Assembly (NCBI RefSeq): GCF_019802255.1
Contig: NZ_JAHYSS010000003.1
Coordinates: 682,001-746,000, forward strand
Direction: 5' to 3'
Origin: Pedobacter polysacchareus
Lineage (GTDB): Bacteria; Bacteroidota; Bacteroidia; Sphingobacteriales; Sphingobacteriaceae
Length of the DNA stretch: 64,000 nucleotides
Shown here one piece after another: positions 53,482 through 62,931 of the stretch. The translations under genes were made by a program, and so were the position numbers. Position 1 is the first letter of the stretch, and every line of letters starts with the position of its first letter. Under the pieces are notes generated by a model. That model was not told where the DNA came from. It made no database searches and saw only the letters and a list, made by a program, of their open reading frames with translations.

Positions 53482-54426
53482 TTACAAACTGAGTCCTTGC
53501 TGCTGGCCTTTGCCTTTTTTGCGACGCTTCTTCCTCCTGTTGCTCGGAGCCGGACAATCATTACTTTTTGCTAAAGCGATTTCCAGAAAATTTGTTGTTG
53601 GGATGGCCTTTAGATAACTTGACAACTCCAATTTTAATTCAGTAGTTGGTTTCCTGGATTTATCCTGGGTATTTGCCTGTTCCAATATTCTTTCCCCTTG
53701 CTGCTGAATTTCCAGCCGCTCCTGTAGATTACCATTCTTCAAGGTGTTAGCGTAATTAAAGGTATCCTCCAGGCCTCGATCAAATCCAAACTGCTGATCA
53801 AACAAACGTTCTCCGCATGCTTTAAAAGCAGACCGATCAAACTGACCAAGCTTTTGGGAATGGGCAGCATTTTTACCTTTTGAGGTATTCATCGGACTTA
53901 GTCTAATGCGATTGGTGATATCCTTGCGGCTCACGATGACCTGAACATGCAACTGCTCTCCAGGCTTGGGGCTTCCTTTTTTTACGGTACCATCTTTAAC
54001 CTGAGGATCATTGTAGCTGTAATAGCGGTAGTGTTCCAACTTTGCATACCACAATAGGTCTTTTTCACCATTAACGCCGGGCCTTTTAAAATTACAGGCA
54101 TATTCATTCATTACCCCAGCCGCATATTCCTTTAAAGCATTCTCCACTCCTTTTTCTCCATAAAGCGATTTGAGGTAACTGATCTCTTTCTGTGAAGGAC
54201 TGATGTTGAGTAGAAAAAACTTAGCATCATCCTTACATAGCTTTGCAATGTTCTGATCCAGATTGTGTTTAACCAAATAGGATGGAATGGCATCGCTTGT
54301 ACCATTAAACCACAGTTCAGGCTTTAGGTCTTTTGACATTCTATTTTCCTTATCCAGGTAATGCACCAACTCCCCACAGCTACCTTTATTATTTCCCTTA
54401 TCACTATCAGTAATGTTGATAAACAT
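53482..54426 (-). CDS. mobB: MobB-type relaxase of a Bacteroidota conjugative element
   Basis: 314 residues starting MFINITDSDKGNNKGSCGELVHYLDKENR, the conserved start of this relaxase class. The catalytic region includes WYAKLEHYRYYSYNDPQV and GEQLHVQVIVSRKD with the metal-binding His, then SAFKACGERLFDQQFGFDR. A Lys/Arg-rich tail (RRKKRRKKGKGQQQ) follows and should bind DNA. It nicks oriT and stays bound to the transferred strand. It lies 11 bases below the BfmA-like gene. Confidence 0.9.
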   Translation of the reverse strand: MFINITDSDKGNNKGSCGELVHYLDKENRMSKDLKPELWFNGTSDAIPSYLVKHNLDQNIAKLCKDDAKFFLLNISPSQKEISYLKSLYGEKGVENALKEYAAGVMNEYACNFKRPGVNGEKDLLWYAKLEHYRYYSYNDPQVKDGTVKKGSPKPGEQLHVQVIVSRKDITNRIRLSPMNTSKGKNAAHSQKLGQFDRSAFKACGERLFDQQFGFDRGLEDTFNYANTLKNGNLQERLEIQQQGERILEQANTQDKSRKPTTELKLELSSYLKAIPTTNFLEIALAKSNDCPAPSNRRKKRRKKGKGQQQGLSL

Positions 54427-54437
54427 AAGACTGATTT

Positions 54438-55016
54438 TTACAGCGTTTCGATTTGTTTTCTTGCCAGTTCAGCCAGCTCGTTTTTTTCTTTGGTTTTGAA
54501 GCTTCCCAAATTTTCCCTGTTTTTGATATAAGTATCCAGTATGATCAGAAATTTTTGCTGAAGTATCCTTTTGATTTCTTTAACCTCGTATAGCACTTTA
54601 ATCATAGCTATAGACTCATTAATTCGCCTCAAATGAACATCCTGGTTCTCAAGTAATAATTGGTTTGCCTTTAATACCTGATCATTAAAAAAGCTTACAA
54701 TTTGTTCCTGATTTTTGATCATCCGTTCCATCTCCACACGCATGGGTATCAGTAATACCTTTTCCTGGGATTTGATAAAACTGACATAAGCATCATGATT
54801 TCTGGACAATGCTTTTTTAAGCTGTTCATCCCCTATGTCTAGCGGATCTTTTCCACTACGGTAAAAGTACTCCACCATTTGCACAAACAGCCGGCTCTGG
54901 CTTCGCCCGAACTTCTCAGAAAGCTTCAACAGTTCGCTGTGCACTGATATCGGGAAGCGTATAGATTTCTCAGCAGGCCTGTTTCTTTTAACGCTTTTGC
55001 TTTTGGATATATCCAT
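54438..55016 (-). CDS. BfmA/BtgA-family mobilisation accessory protein
   Basis: 192 residues from the ATG at 55016 (frame open upstream through the oriT-like region, so the shorter start is preferred). The N-terminal segment (AEKSIRFPISVHSELLKLSEKFG) is a ribbon-helix-helix-like DNA-binding domain and the rest is long helices. It is the MobA-type accessory factor that binds oriT and helps the relaxase. Candidate oriT hairpins lie just above its start. Confidence 0.85.
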   Translation of the reverse strand: MDISKSKSVKRNRPAEKSIRFPISVHSELLKLSEKFGRSQSRLFVQMVEYFYRSGKDPLDIGDEQLKKALSRNHDAYVSFIKSQEKVLLIPMRVEMERMIKNQEQIVSFFNDQVLKANQLLLENQDVHLRRINESIAMIKVLYEVKEIKRILQQKFLIILDTYIKNRENLGSFKTKEKNELAELARKQIETL

Positions 55017-55060
55017 CGTACATATTCTTTTAAAGGTTTTAGCGTGCATAAAGAAGGAGA

Positions 55061-55110
55061 AATATACCCGGAGTATATTCCAACCCCCCTTAGCGAAAGC
55101 GCCAAGGGGG
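55061..55110. other. Candidate origin of transfer (oriT)
   Basis: Two strong inverted repeats upstream of the mob genes: AATATAC-ccgga-GTATATT (55061-55079), and CCCCCTT (55085-55091) with AAGGGGG (55104-55110) enclosing a smaller GCG-AAAG-CGC hairpin. The position right above the relaxosome genes is where oriT lies in Bacteroidota elements. A third short repeat AGGC-gct-GCCT follows at 55118-55128. Confidence 0.55.
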
Positions 55111-55223
55111 AAAAGTAAGGCGCTGCCTAACTTCCGCTTGCTCCTTTTCTTTGAAGAGAAAAGGCAATTGATTAGCACCAAATTGGCTGCAATAAATTCA
55201 GGTGGGCAGTCTGAACATTCGGC

Positions 55224-55586
55224 TCAATCACCGAACAGGTTCCCCTCAACAACTGCATCCTTTAAAACAGGTTTGCCATTTTGATTGGATTCCACAGTTA
55301 AATGCATCATAGTGCCAAAGGAAACAAAACGAATTTCCGTTTCGCCAGCCAAATACAAGTCAAGCTCTCCCGCCTTCTTGTAAACTGAGAGGCTGATTTT
55401 TTTGCCGGAATCTTTAATGGTAAAAAAACAATTGATGGCCATTAAAGTCTTAGACCATAACAAAAAGTCGAGCTTAGCCAGGTAATTTCCTGTAGGTACA
55501 TCTTCTTTGTAGAAGGAATAATTTTTTGGTTCGTAACCTGCTTCTATAGCCGGAAAGAACCCCATCACAGTAGTTTCTCTATTCAT
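55224..55586 (-). CDS. Conserved hypothetical mobile-element protein
   Basis: 120 residues, beta-rich, without signal or membrane segment (MGFFPAIEAGYEPKNYSFYKE at the start, NGKPVLKDAVVEGNLFGD at the end). I do not recognise a function; similar proteins accompany mob genes of Bacteroidota elements. It is the first gene of the mob block, separated from the BfmA-like gene by the candidate oriT. Its upstream region carries the shared palindrome at 55634-55649. Confidence 0.6.
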   Translation of the reverse strand: MNRETTVMGFFPAIEAGYEPKNYSFYKEDVPTGNYLAKLDFLLWSKTLMAINCFFTIKDSGKKISLSVYKKAGELDLYLAGETEIRFVSFGTMMHLTVESNQNGKPVLKDAVVEGNLFGD

Positions 55587-55633
55587 CGTTTAAGTATTTG
55601 TATACCCAAAGTTTGAGTTTTTGAAACTCCTTG

Positions 55634-55649
55634 TTTCCCATATGGGAAA
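55634..55649. promoter_or_regulatory. Palindrome TTTCCCATATGGGAAA upstream of the mob operon
   Basis: A perfect 16-base palindrome, 48 bases above the first mob gene. Its core recurs at 33609-33620 before the tra operon. The hairpin GAGTTT-ttg-AAACTC (55615-55629) lies between it and the gene. Confidence 0.65.
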
Positions 55650-55812
55650 AATAATTACCCTTATTTGGTCACATGGGCGTGATTAAGAACTACTTCATTT
55701 TAAGCTTTTGATGATCCTTTAATCTATTATGGAATTCTGTTTTCAAATTAATAGTTACTATTGCATAAAAAAGCAGATACTATGGAAACTTTACATCAAC
55801 TGTCGCATTTTT

Positions 55813-55947
55813 TTAATAAGAGACCTTTTCAGAATTAGGAGATTGAACTTTCCAATGTACTGTGTTAAGAACTTTGCTTTTCTTCTGTGCAATACAAAAA
55901 CTGCCCATAAATCCCAAAACCAAAGTTAACAAAACACCTATTCTCAT
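55813..55947 (-). pseudogene. Truncated N-terminus of a TraB/GumN-like exported protein
   Basis: 44 codons: a full signal peptide (MRIGVLLTLVLGFMGSFCIA) then KKSKVLNTVHWKVQSPNSEK and VSY, then a stop. The LHWKVQSPNS-KVSY start resembles TraB/GumN family proteins, which would continue with LFGTxH. The rest is gone, so it is a remnant or, less likely, a small secreted peptide. The remainder of 55650-56055 shows only a 7-bp hairpin AAGAAGG/CCTTCTT near 56000. Confidence 0.4.
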
Positions 55948-56055
55948 ACATAAAGCTTATAATATTAATTTAAAGAATGAAATTCTAGTTAGTCACGAAG
56001 AAGGTTGTAATATTCCTTCTTATTTTTAAATAGCAACTCATGGATAACAGAGCTT

Positions 56056-57393
56056 TTAATGCTTATTCGAAACCATATTCTTATAAATAATGCCATTTTT
56101 CATAATGAAAATGAAGTTCTTTTCAGGATTTTCAATTAATTTGATATTTTTTAAAGGGTTTCCATCCACTAGTAGCAAGTCAGCATAAGCGCCTTGTTCA
56201 ATGACACCGAGTTTTCCTTCAGAATATGGGTTACGCTTACCACATAAAGCAAGCAACTCCGCATTGGTGGATGTAGCCATTCTTAAGATTTCGTAGGGTT
56301 TGTACCAACGTACAAGTTTGGCAAGCTGTGCACCTTGCCTTGTAGCCAGTTTTGCATCAAAAAGGCAATCGGTGCCCCAGGCAGTTTTTATATTATATTT
56401 TTTTGCGAGCTCGTATGCATTGTCTGTTCCTTTGGTCATTTCCAACTGCTTTTTTCTGTTCTCTGATCCTTCAGGCTGGGGATTGGCATCAGCATCATCC
56501 AAAAACGGCTGCAAAGATAACCATACCCCCTTTTGTGCAAGGAGTTTCGCTGTCGCATCATCCATCAATTGCGCGTGTTCTATACACTTTACACCGGCAT
56601 GTACCGCCGCCACAATAGCTTTTGGTGTATATGCATGCACAGCGACATAGGTTCCCCAATTATCGGCTGCATCCACTGCTGCCTTAATTTCTGCCTCTGT
56701 AAACTGGGACACGTCCAGAGGATCATAGCTAGAGGCCACACCACCGCCGGCCATAACTTTGATTTGGGTGGCCCCCAAACGCAATTGTTCCCTTGCCCGC
56801 ATTAAAACCTGATCGGCACCATCAGCGATGATCGTCATACCGGATTTTTCCATATAGTTTAACGGTGCGCCTGTCTGCTTTGGCACATCTGTAGGCATTC
56901 CAAAGTCACCATGTCCACCGGTTTGGGAGATGGTAGCACCGCTTGGATAAATACGAGGTCCATTAACTATTCCCTGATCTATCGCTTTCATGAGGCTAAA
57001 TGAGGCTCCTCCCATATCACGGGCTGTAGTGAATCCACGAAATAGTTGTTTCGTGGCTGCATCTGCCGCAACAAGGTTAACATATCCTATATCTGATATC
57101 ATTGCAAGCTGTAATGGGATAGATTCCATTGTTAAGTGAGCATGTGCATCGATTAATCCTGGCATCAAAAATTTACCTTGACCATCAATAATTTGAGTAT
57201 TGCCGTTTTGAGCTATAACAATAGGGCTGGTAGAAACGGTTTTTATCAGATTAGCTTCGATCAATACATTTCCGATGATGGTTTTTTCATCTTTACCGTT
57301 AAAAATTTCTACATTATTGATAAGTATAGCTCTAGGCTGTCCTAATGCAATACTAGCCATTGTTAGTAAAGTAATAGTGAATACGTATTTCAT
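56056..57393 (-). CDS. Exported metal-dependent amidohydrolase
   Basis: 445 residues. A signal peptide (VFTITLLTMASIALGQ) precedes an imidazolonepropionase/prolidase-like amidohydrolase. The metal site is GLIDAHAHL, the carboxylated-lysine candidate is in TQIKVMAGGG, further His ligands lie in YVAVHAY and CIEHAQL, and the catalytic Asp is in WGTDCLF. All ligands are present. Similar proteins act as Xaa-Pro dipeptidases or on cyclic amides; the substrate is not clear. The gene stands alone at the likely outer edge of the mobile element. Confidence 0.88.
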   Translation of the reverse strand: MKYVFTITLLTMASIALGQPRAILINNVEIFNGKDEKTIIGNVLIEANLIKTVSTSPIVIAQNGNTQIIDGQGKFLMPGLIDAHAHLTMESIPLQLAMISDIGYVNLVAADAATKQLFRGFTTARDMGGASFSLMKAIDQGIVNGPRIYPSGATISQTGGHGDFGMPTDVPKQTGAPLNYMEKSGMTIIADGADQVLMRAREQLRLGATQIKVMAGGGVASSYDPLDVSQFTEAEIKAAVDAADNWGTYVAVHAYTPKAIVAAVHAGVKCIEHAQLMDDATAKLLAQKGVWLSLQPFLDDADANPQPEGSENRKKQLEMTKGTDNAYELAKKYNIKTAWGTDCLFDAKLATRQGAQLAKLVRWYKPYEILRMATSTNAELLALCGKRNPYSEGKLGVIEQGAYADLLLVDGNPLKNIKLIENPEKNFIFIMKNGIIYKNMVSNKH

Positions 57394-57636
57394 AACTTAT
57401 GAATTAGCTGAATTAGAAATAAACCTATTTTTGCAGAATGGCTACATAAAATGTAGATCATTATTTCAACAAGTCAAACTCCGACTTTTTGAGCATCCTT
57501 TTTCATTAGTGTGTCAAGTTGGGAATTGAGAAAGACATTTCGTTCTCGACTACCACCATTCTTTATTAAGCTTTAAAAATTCTATTTATTAAAGTTAACT
57601 TTTTTAACTTATTAACGGGTCAATTAAATATGATAA

Positions 57637-57951
57637 TTATGCGCCCCAATAAAAAAACATATATTTAGATTTAGCAATTGCAACTATAATATTCTTAAGA
57701 AAAACGCACGTTATTCGGGGAGTTGAATTACAAAAGCCAACAGATGATGTAAAAACGTTAATCTTAGCACCAGGTTCGAATCCATACTCGCCAGCTTTGT
57801 TGAGACTGCTGCACTCGTGCGGTGTGCTGCGAACCCATTTTTCAGCAGTCTGATAAAAATGCTGTGGGTACTTAAATCCTAGCTCGTAGGCAACATCAGC
57901 TACAATATTATTAGCCTCAAACATCTTATTTTTAGCTACATCGATCGCCAC
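57637..57951 (-). pseudogene. AraC-family regulator fragment
   Basis: The first ~50 residues (IDVAKNKMFEANNIVADVAYELGFKYPQHF, then EKWVRSTPHEC) are the second HTH of an AraC regulator. The N-terminal three quarters are missing and the sequence after about 57800 is unrelated. The fragment abuts the broken ion-channel gene at 57951. It marks another recombination scar. Confidence 0.7.
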
Positions 57952-58630
57952 TAAACCTTTTTGTTACTTACCATATTATTGGTAATCAACCTGGCAATAA
58001 CCACGGCAGGATATAATATCTCTAATGCAGAAAGCAAAACTGAAAGCATACGTGAGGCCATTCCATCAGGATAAATATCGCCATAACCAACTGTAGTTAA
58101 CGATACCAGGCTGTAATAAACATAAACAGCATAATCAGTATCGTTATTATGTAAATTTATATTTCCGGCAATTGATTTACCGGTTTGAATTTCCAAAATC
58201 TCAAAAGCAAACGAGCCCATTAAGGCAAATAATAGATAAACATTTACTGCTCCTATCACTCTGAAGATATTACACTCTGCATTTTGAAACAACAGCCTAA
58301 CATTAGTAAAAATGAACAAACTCATATTCACAAGCCCAACTAAATGCTCCACCAAATAGTATTCCTTAGGCGTATCGTCAAATCTAATCATTAGCAAAAT
58401 CAAATGCGCCAAGAACAGAAATGACGATAAATATATGTTCCACCTATCTTCGCTTGAAAAAATCCCAATAAACTATAAAGTACAGTGCGAGGAATAACAT
58501 ATTTAAAACCAAAATATCTACTGCTTCTCCCTCTAACAAAATGGGCATAAAAAAAGAGCATTACAAATAATGTGATAAAACTGGTGTCTGAATGCCAATA
58601 ATCCTTTACACTATTAATAATTCGTTTCAA
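57951..58630 (-). pseudogene. Two-pore-domain type ion channel gene broken by two frameshifts
   Basis: Three frames in order spell one channel. 58630 onward gives MKRIINSVKDYWHSDTSFIT. After a shift at a seven-A run (58549-58555) a second frame gives PILLEGEAVDILVLNMLFLA. After another shift near 58475 a third gives FIGIFSSEDRWNIYLSS and continues to the selectivity filter TTVGYGD and the last helix. The pore is intact but would not be made as one protein. Sequencing error at the homopolymer cannot be excluded for the first shift. Confidence 0.75.
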
Positions 58631-58861
58631 CGGCAGTATGATTCATATGAATTTAAATAAGAGCCGGCGTTAACAGCTTGTTGAGCATATACGAATTTAG
58701 AGCTGAAAGAATGTAAATTAAACATTTGCTGCAACTTAATTTCAAATAATTTAGCAATATAACATACACGAAGGTCAAAAATCGAATCCGCCTAAATCCA
58801 AGTAGCTACTCAGTATTGCTAAAAACAAGTAGTTGTTGAACGCTTTTAATTAAGTTGCAAT

Positions 58862-60229
58862 CTAGACACTTGATGAGCTCTTGGTTATTTTATTGGTTAT
58901 AGAGGTGATCACCTCATCTAGTTCGACTGAGGATTTGGCGAGGTGTTTTATTAGCTCCTCACTCTCCTGATCTAGACAATTGTATTGCAGTAGATTTACC
59001 AACGCCATTATTTTTGTTAAAGGAGCACGTACCGCATGGGACTGTAACCAGGCGATTTCCTTTAGTTTATTGTTCTGCTCTTCAATAGCTCTCATTTGCT
59101 TTTTATTCTCGGTAATGTCTTGCATTGCTCCAATCATTCTATAAGCATTTTGATTCTTGTCAAATCCAATGTACCCACGGTCCATGATATCACGGTAAAC
59201 ACCATCGCCACACAAAAACCGGTATTCATCCCTCCAAAATTCAATCCCTTGTTGAATTTGCATTTCGATTTTTTCCATTACCCTTGGACGGTCATAAGGA
59301 TGAATGTTGTTTTCCCACCAAGAAGCGTCTGTCATTAAACTAGCCGTCTCGTATTTCAAGACTTCACTGAGTCCGAGATTCCAGCTGATTTTCATGGTTT
59401 TAAAATTAAAATCCCAGATGGCATCTCTAGTAGCCCTTGCCACGATCTTATAGCGTTCCACACTCTCAAAAACTAGGTTTTCATGCTCCACCCTCTCGGT
59501 AATGTCTCTGGAATTACAAACAATCCCTAAAATAGAAACATCTTCAATCAGATTCCTTGCACGGGTTTCGATCCACCTCCATTCTCCTGTGATATTCTTA
59601 AAACGGAATGGAGAAAACAGCAGCTGCTGAGTTGTTTTTAATTTTTCAGCTTCTTTAACGACTTGATCAACATCATCAGGGTGAATGAAATCCAAAACTT
59701 TTCTACCTATAAAAGCCGTCGACTCAATTCCCAGTATTCCCAAGGAGGTTGGGCTTACATATTTATAGTTCAAATCCAAATCAACAATAGCAATCAAATC
59801 GGAACCTTCTTGAACCAGGGCCTTAAATCTCTGTTCACTTAAAGCCAATTGCTGCTCTGCAATGATTCTACTGGTAATGTCTTGAGCCAGCACCAGCCTT
59901 GACTTTAACCCATTGAAATCAATTAAACTACTTTCAATTTCAACAAAAATAAGCTCGCCGTTTTTCTTAAGATGCCGGAAAACTGTTTTATAAAATTCTT
60001 CACTGTGATCGTCCTCCCGAACTATATCATTTACCAGAACCAAATCCTCCATAGAACTGATATCGGTAATTTTCATATTCAAAAATTCCTTTTTACTATA
60101 GCCATACTTATTTATAGCCGCCAGATTAACCTCTAGAAAGAAAAAAGTTTTAATGTCAAAGACCCACATTGGTAAGGGCGACTTATCGAATAGATTGTCA
60201 AGACTGATATGATCAATTTTACCCTGCAT
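58862..60229 (-). CDS. Multi-PAS sensor protein with histidine dimerisation helix but no ATPase domain
   Basis: 455 residues. Three PAS/PAC units (about 8-125, 130-245, 255-375; e.g. DLNYKYVSPTSLGILGIE, WRWIETRARNLIEDVSILGI and WRDEYRFLCGDGVYRDIMD) are followed by a helix EIAWLQSHAVRAPLTKIMALVNLL, an H-box with His398. It ends ~58 residues later without any HATPase_c motif. Proteins of this shape are frequent in Sphingobacteria and may be phosphorylated by, or dimerise with, another kinase. It is complete at both ends by its start and stop. Confidence 0.85.
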   Translation of the reverse strand: MQGKIDHISLDNLFDKSPLPMWVFDIKTFFFLEVNLAAINKYGYSKKEFLNMKITDISSMEDLVLVNDIVREDDHSEEFYKTVFRHLKKNGELIFVEIESSLIDFNGLKSRLVLAQDITSRIIAEQQLALSEQRFKALVQEGSDLIAIVDLDLNYKYVSPTSLGILGIESTAFIGRKVLDFIHPDDVDQVVKEAEKLKTTQQLLFSPFRFKNITGEWRWIETRARNLIEDVSILGIVCNSRDITERVEHENLVFESVERYKIVARATRDAIWDFNFKTMKISWNLGLSEVLKYETASLMTDASWWENNIHPYDRPRVMEKIEMQIQQGIEFWRDEYRFLCGDGVYRDIMDRGYIGFDKNQNAYRMIGAMQDITENKKQMRAIEEQNNKLKEIAWLQSHAVRAPLTKIMALVNLLQYNCLDQESEELIKHLAKSSVELDEVITSITNKITKSSSSV

Positions 60230-60843
60230 TTTACTTCGATTTATAGATGTGATTGTTCATTAATTGTAAAGGGCAAAAAAATTCAGGATATTCAATATGT
60301 TACCATAAACCTCAAAGAGTCGCTTTTCTGCTAACATATAAAAAAAAGCAATAACTAATCACCCTCACCAGAAAATTCACTTAAATATCCAGGATCAAGC
60401 TAAACCTATCCTAAAAATAAATCTAGAATAGAACATCTTTGTTCTGTTTTAACAGGCGCAATTTAATTCAGAAATCGGCCCACACATTCTTGTTTTAATC
60501 AAATAACATCAACATTTTTATATTGTTAAGAACCTTTGTTGCTAAAAAGCGGTAAATTGGCTTAAAATAATAAATCGTTGGTACCATTGATGCTAAGACA
60601 ATTTTTGTAGCCAATCAAAGACTTTATCCGAGCCAAAACCTGTCTTCAAGGACCTGTTCTAAATAGGCCCCTAACCCGCCTCCTGGCAGTTAATAATGAA
60701 CAGCCAAACAGCACCTGTGCAAAAAATAATTTTATATTTTAAAAATTTGTCGAATTTTATTTTAAAAAATATTCGATTTAAAGAATTCTATTTGACATTC
60801 CAATAGATTTTATTATATATGCGTATAATTTAAATACAATATA
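60230..60843. other. Long gene-free stretch before the cold-shock gene
   Basis: No supported gene on either strand. A small inverted repeat AGAACA-tctt-TGTTCT lies near 60430-60446. A TTGACA at 60792-60797 followed by AT-rich TATTATATAT may be the cold-shock promoter. The remainder shows nothing I can name. Confidence 0.5.
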
Positions 60844-61035
60844 ATGCAACAAGGAATAGTAAAATTTTTCAATGAGATAAAAGGTTTTTCATTTATCGTA
60901 CCAACAAATGGTGATGGTGAAATCTTTGTTCATTCTTCAAGCTTAATGGAAGAAATTCGTGAAAACGATTCAGTAAGCTATGACATCGAGCAAGGTAGAA
61001 AAGGCTTGAATGCTATTAATGTTAAAATTAGCTAA
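60844..61035 (+). CDS. CspA-family cold-shock protein
   Basis: 63 residues. RNP1 is KGFSFIVP, with Ser in place of the usual Gly, and RNP2 is EIFVHSS. The C-terminus GRKGLNAINVKI is typical of Bacteroidota Csp proteins. It binds single-stranded RNA or DNA and melts RNA structure in the cold. It is monocistronic: an intrinsic terminator lies 27 bases downstream. Confidence 0.93.
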   Translation: MQQGIVKFFNEIKGFSFIVPTNGDGEIFVHSSSLMEEIRENDSVSYDIEQGRKGLNAINVKIS

Positions 61036-61061
61036 TTAGCTTTTCTTCATAGATAAGTAGA

Positions 61062-61092
61062 ACACCCACCTTTACAGGTGGGTGTTTTTTTG
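61062..61092 (+). terminator. Intrinsic terminator of the cold-shock gene
   Basis: ACACCCACC and GGTGGGTGT form a perfect 9-bp stem with loop TTTACA, followed by seven T. Confidence 0.92.
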
Positions 61093-61471
61093 TTTAATTA
61101 TATATGAGACACTTAGATCTCGGGGTAATAACTGGGATTACCATCGTGCTGTTGCCCTGTGAGGTTAATGCGCAAAATTCAGGAAAAATACTTGCTGAAA
61201 TCAACCATGTTACCGCTGGAACCAACTCCGCCTGAAATTCAATAAAGCATCTAATACCAATATTGACAATAGAATGCGAACGGGCTCAAAAATTATCTCT
61301 TTCAACTTTGAGGAATCATTTTAACCCATCCAGAAGACCCAATGAAATTTTAGCATTCCAAATCGCCAAAGACTCATAATCCGCTACTGCGAAAGAATCA
61401 AATAAAAACGGTATTTTTGCGAAAAATGGACATCGTATGACCATTTTCTGCCTTCATTTATAAAAACAACT
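61093..61471. other. Gene-poor stretch with a short signal-peptide-like frame
   Basis: A plus-strand frame 61104-61235 (43 residues, MRHLDLGVITGITIVLLPC, then VNAQNSGKIL) looks like the start of an exported protein cut short by a stop. Downstream codons to 61440 are not convincing. Most likely a decayed gene; otherwise nothing is visible. Confidence 0.3.
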
Positions 61472-62920
61472 ATGAGCACAATAAACTATCCGCATTTCAG
61501 CCTTGATTTTCATAAAAACATTTTAGAAAGTCTGGAAGATTATGGTGTATTTACTACTGATAAACAAGGAATTGTGACTAGTTGGAATAAAGGAGCCGAA
61601 AATGTGCTCGGCTATTCCGAACAGGAAATATGCGGCCAGTCTGCCAGGATCATCTTCACCGATGAGGATCGCAAGAATGAAATTCCAGAGCATGAATTCA
61701 CAGAGGCAATGGAAAAAGGTAGAGGTCAGGACGAGCGTTATCATCAAAGAAAAGATGGAAGTTTGTTTTGGGCCAGCGGACTAGTTTTTCCTTTATATGA
61801 CAATGACCAAAAGCATATTGGTTTTACCAAAATCCTCAGAAACCTCAGTAACCGCAAGCAGGCAGAAGAAGAGGTCTTAGAAGCCAGAAAATATGCACAA
61901 AGTATTGTTGAAACCTCTAAAGAACCTATTCTCATATTAAATTCAGATTTGAGTATCAATTCGGCCAGTAAATCCTTTTTTAAGCTTTTTAATTTAGACA
62001 AATCCGAGGTCGAAAATCTAAACCTATTTGAGGTGTTATCCAGATCGCTCGATCCCCAGGCGCTGCAACAGCAAATGCAGAGTTATGACAGTTTCGAAAA
62101 CCTAGAACTAGTTTATCCTCAAAAAGAGACTGATGAAGAGCATATACTACTGGTTTCCAGCCGTAAGGTTTTTCAAACTTTCAAATCAATCGGCCAATTT
62201 CTACTCACATTTGAAGACGTCACATTTGCACGCAAACTCGAACAGGCGAAAGAAGATTTCATGAACATCGCCAGCCACGAACTCAAAACCCCCATCTCAG
62301 TGATCCGCTCCTATACACAATTACTAGGTCTGGAACTTAAAGGAAAAAGCAATGATCGGGTCAGCAAAATTCTCAAACGCATTCTTCATCAATCTGACCA
62401 GCTCAATAAGCTTACCTCACTGCTGCTGGATGTTTCCGCTTTTAACGCTGGAAATATTAGTCTAAATAAAGCACCATTTGTATTGTTAGAACTGGTCCTG
62501 GAGATCGCTGCTGAAATAACTGAAAACGCCAATCATCAGATCATCCTTCAGGAAATCAGCGACGTCAGAGTAATGGCAGATCGCGCTCGCATCGCTCAGG
62601 CGATCACCAATTTAATAACTAATGCCATAAAATACTCCCCTGATGCGGACATCATAAACCTTAATCTACAGGTAGATGAAAGCAAAAAAACTGTAAGACT
62701 ATCAGTTCAGGATTACGGCATAGGTATTTCTCTTAAAAATCAACAAGAACTTTTCAAGCGTTTTTCAAGATCAAATCATACAAAAGCCAGAAACATAGAT
62801 GGTTTTGGCATGGGCTTATATCTCTCGCAGGAGATCATAAAAGCACACAAGAGTCAAATAAGCATCATCAGTGATGGAGAAAATGGCTCCATATTCTATT
62901 TTGACCTAGATGTGATTTAA
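61472..62920 (+). CDS. PAS-domain sensor histidine kinase
   Basis: 482 residues, no membrane segment, so a cytoplasmic sensor. PAS 1 (about 12-125: DYGVFTTDKQGIVTSWNKGA) and PAS 2 (about 140-250) are followed by HisKA with His269 in FMNIASHELKTPISVI. The ATPase domain has an N-box (NLITNAIKYSP), G1 (DYGIGIS) and G2 (GFGMGLYL). The first PAS resembles those of bacteriophytochrome-type kinases and may bind a cofactor or ligand. No response regulator is adjacent on this strand; the nearby minus-strand hybrid kinase is broken. Confidence 0.92.
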   Translation: MSTINYPHFSLDFHKNILESLEDYGVFTTDKQGIVTSWNKGAENVLGYSEQEICGQSARIIFTDEDRKNEIPEHEFTEAMEKGRGQDERYHQRKDGSLFWASGLVFPLYDNDQKHIGFTKILRNLSNRKQAEEEVLEARKYAQSIVETSKEPILILNSDLSINSASKSFFKLFNLDKSEVENLNLFEVLSRSLDPQALQQQMQSYDSFENLELVYPQKETDEEHILLVSSRKVFQTFKSIGQFLLTFEDVTFARKLEQAKEDFMNIASHELKTPISVIRSYTQLLGLELKGKSNDRVSKILKRILHQSDQLNKLTSLLLDVSAFNAGNISLNKAPFVLLELVLEIAAEITENANHQIILQEISDVRVMADRARIAQAITNLITNAIKYSPDADIINLNLQVDESKKTVRLSVQDYGIGISLKNQQELFKRFSRSNHTKARNIDGFGMGLYLSQEIIKAHKSQISIISDGENGSIFYFDLDVI

Positions 62921-62931
62921 ATATGTTACTG

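Noticed and set aside
55729..55929. 66-codon plus-strand frame
   Set aside because: Antisense to the GumN-like remnant with its clear signal peptide; composition looks random.
57773..57783. GGTTCGAATCC, the tRNA T-loop consensus, as a tRNA 3' end or attachment site
   Set aside because: Only two stem pairs close the loop, no acceptor, D or anticodon arms fit around it, and no matching second copy was found.
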